Origin: an uncultured Eubacteriales bacterium | GTDB lineage: Bacteria; Bacillota; Clostridia; Christensenellales; Borkfalkiaceae | Direction: 5' to 3' | DNA: 6,047 nt | Assembly: GCA_900556195.1 (NCBI GenBank) | Contig: USOJ01000082.1 | Coordinates: 1 to 6,047, forward strand | In this document: one piece after another, positions 6,003 to 6,047 of the stretch | Layout of the letters: every line of letters starts with the position of its first letter | Position numbering within the stretch: position 1 is the first letter of the stretch | Made by a program: the position numbers and the translations under genes | Notes under the pieces: model-generated | The model's database searches: none | Told to the model about the DNA's origin: nothing | Seen by the model: the letters and a program-made list of their open reading frames with translations, nothing else

Positions 6003-6047
6003 CACAGGCGTTGCAACTCCGAAGATTTGAGTACGTCCGCCTACACA
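6003..6047. repeat. Second, diverged copy of the left-end dispersed repeat, cut by the window edge
   Basis: Bases 6013-6043 match 42-72 at 25 of 31 positions without gaps and in the same orientation (shared blocks CCGAAGAT, GAGTACG and CGCCTA). The rest of the element would lie beyond the window. Confidence 0.7.

Overview
The window looks like a chromosomal segment of a Gram-positive, low-to-mid GC member of the Clostridia. The main reason is a pair on the + strand that resembles the sporulation proteins SpoIVFA and SpoIVFB. Strong AGGAG-type ribosome binding sites, sigma-A-like promoter elements and tightly packed operons agree with this. The very CpG-rich codon choice (many TCG, CGA and GCG triplets) and the intergenic dispersed repeat recall uncultured gut Clostridia such as Christensenellales relatives, but that finer placement is only a guess.

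Layout. Positions 1-175 hold no gene but carry a structured dispersed repeat. Positions 176-4133 are one minus-strand operon, read from right to left: a 505-residue DUF1538 membrane protein, two small P-II-like proteins and a GH78-type (alpha-L-rhamnosidase-like) glycoside hydrolase. The first three genes are very tightly packed (12 bp and 2 bp gaps); the hydrolase follows after 35 bp. Positions 4134-4358 are a divergent intergenic region. It has a good extended -10 promoter for the minus operon, overlaid by a perfect 8-bp inverted repeat that looks like an operator. Positions 4359-5968 are a two-gene plus-strand operon: a SpoIVFA-like single-pass membrane protein overlapping by ATGA with a SpoIVFB-like site-2 metalloprotease. 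It ends in a 10-bp terminator hairpin whose loop contains the stop codon. The last 45 bases contain a second, diverged copy of the repeat seen at the left end.

How the genes work together. The most interesting unit is the DUF1538 protein with two different P-II-like proteins. P-II proteins are nucleotide and metabolite sensors that often plug directly into a transporter, as GlnK does with AmtB and SbtB with SbtA. The arrangement here suggests an ion or solute transporter controlled by a dedicated P-II pair. From memory, two DUF1538 proteins of Halomonas (UmpA and UmpB) were reported as a two-component Na+(Li+,K+)/H+ antiporter. The single protein here contains two DUF1538 copies in one chain, so it could be the fused equivalent. 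The hydrolase at the end of the operon has no obvious link to transport. The SpoIVFA/SpoIVFB-like pair is best read as a membrane-embedded protease and its regulator, in the known family acting on pro-sigma-K during sporulation.
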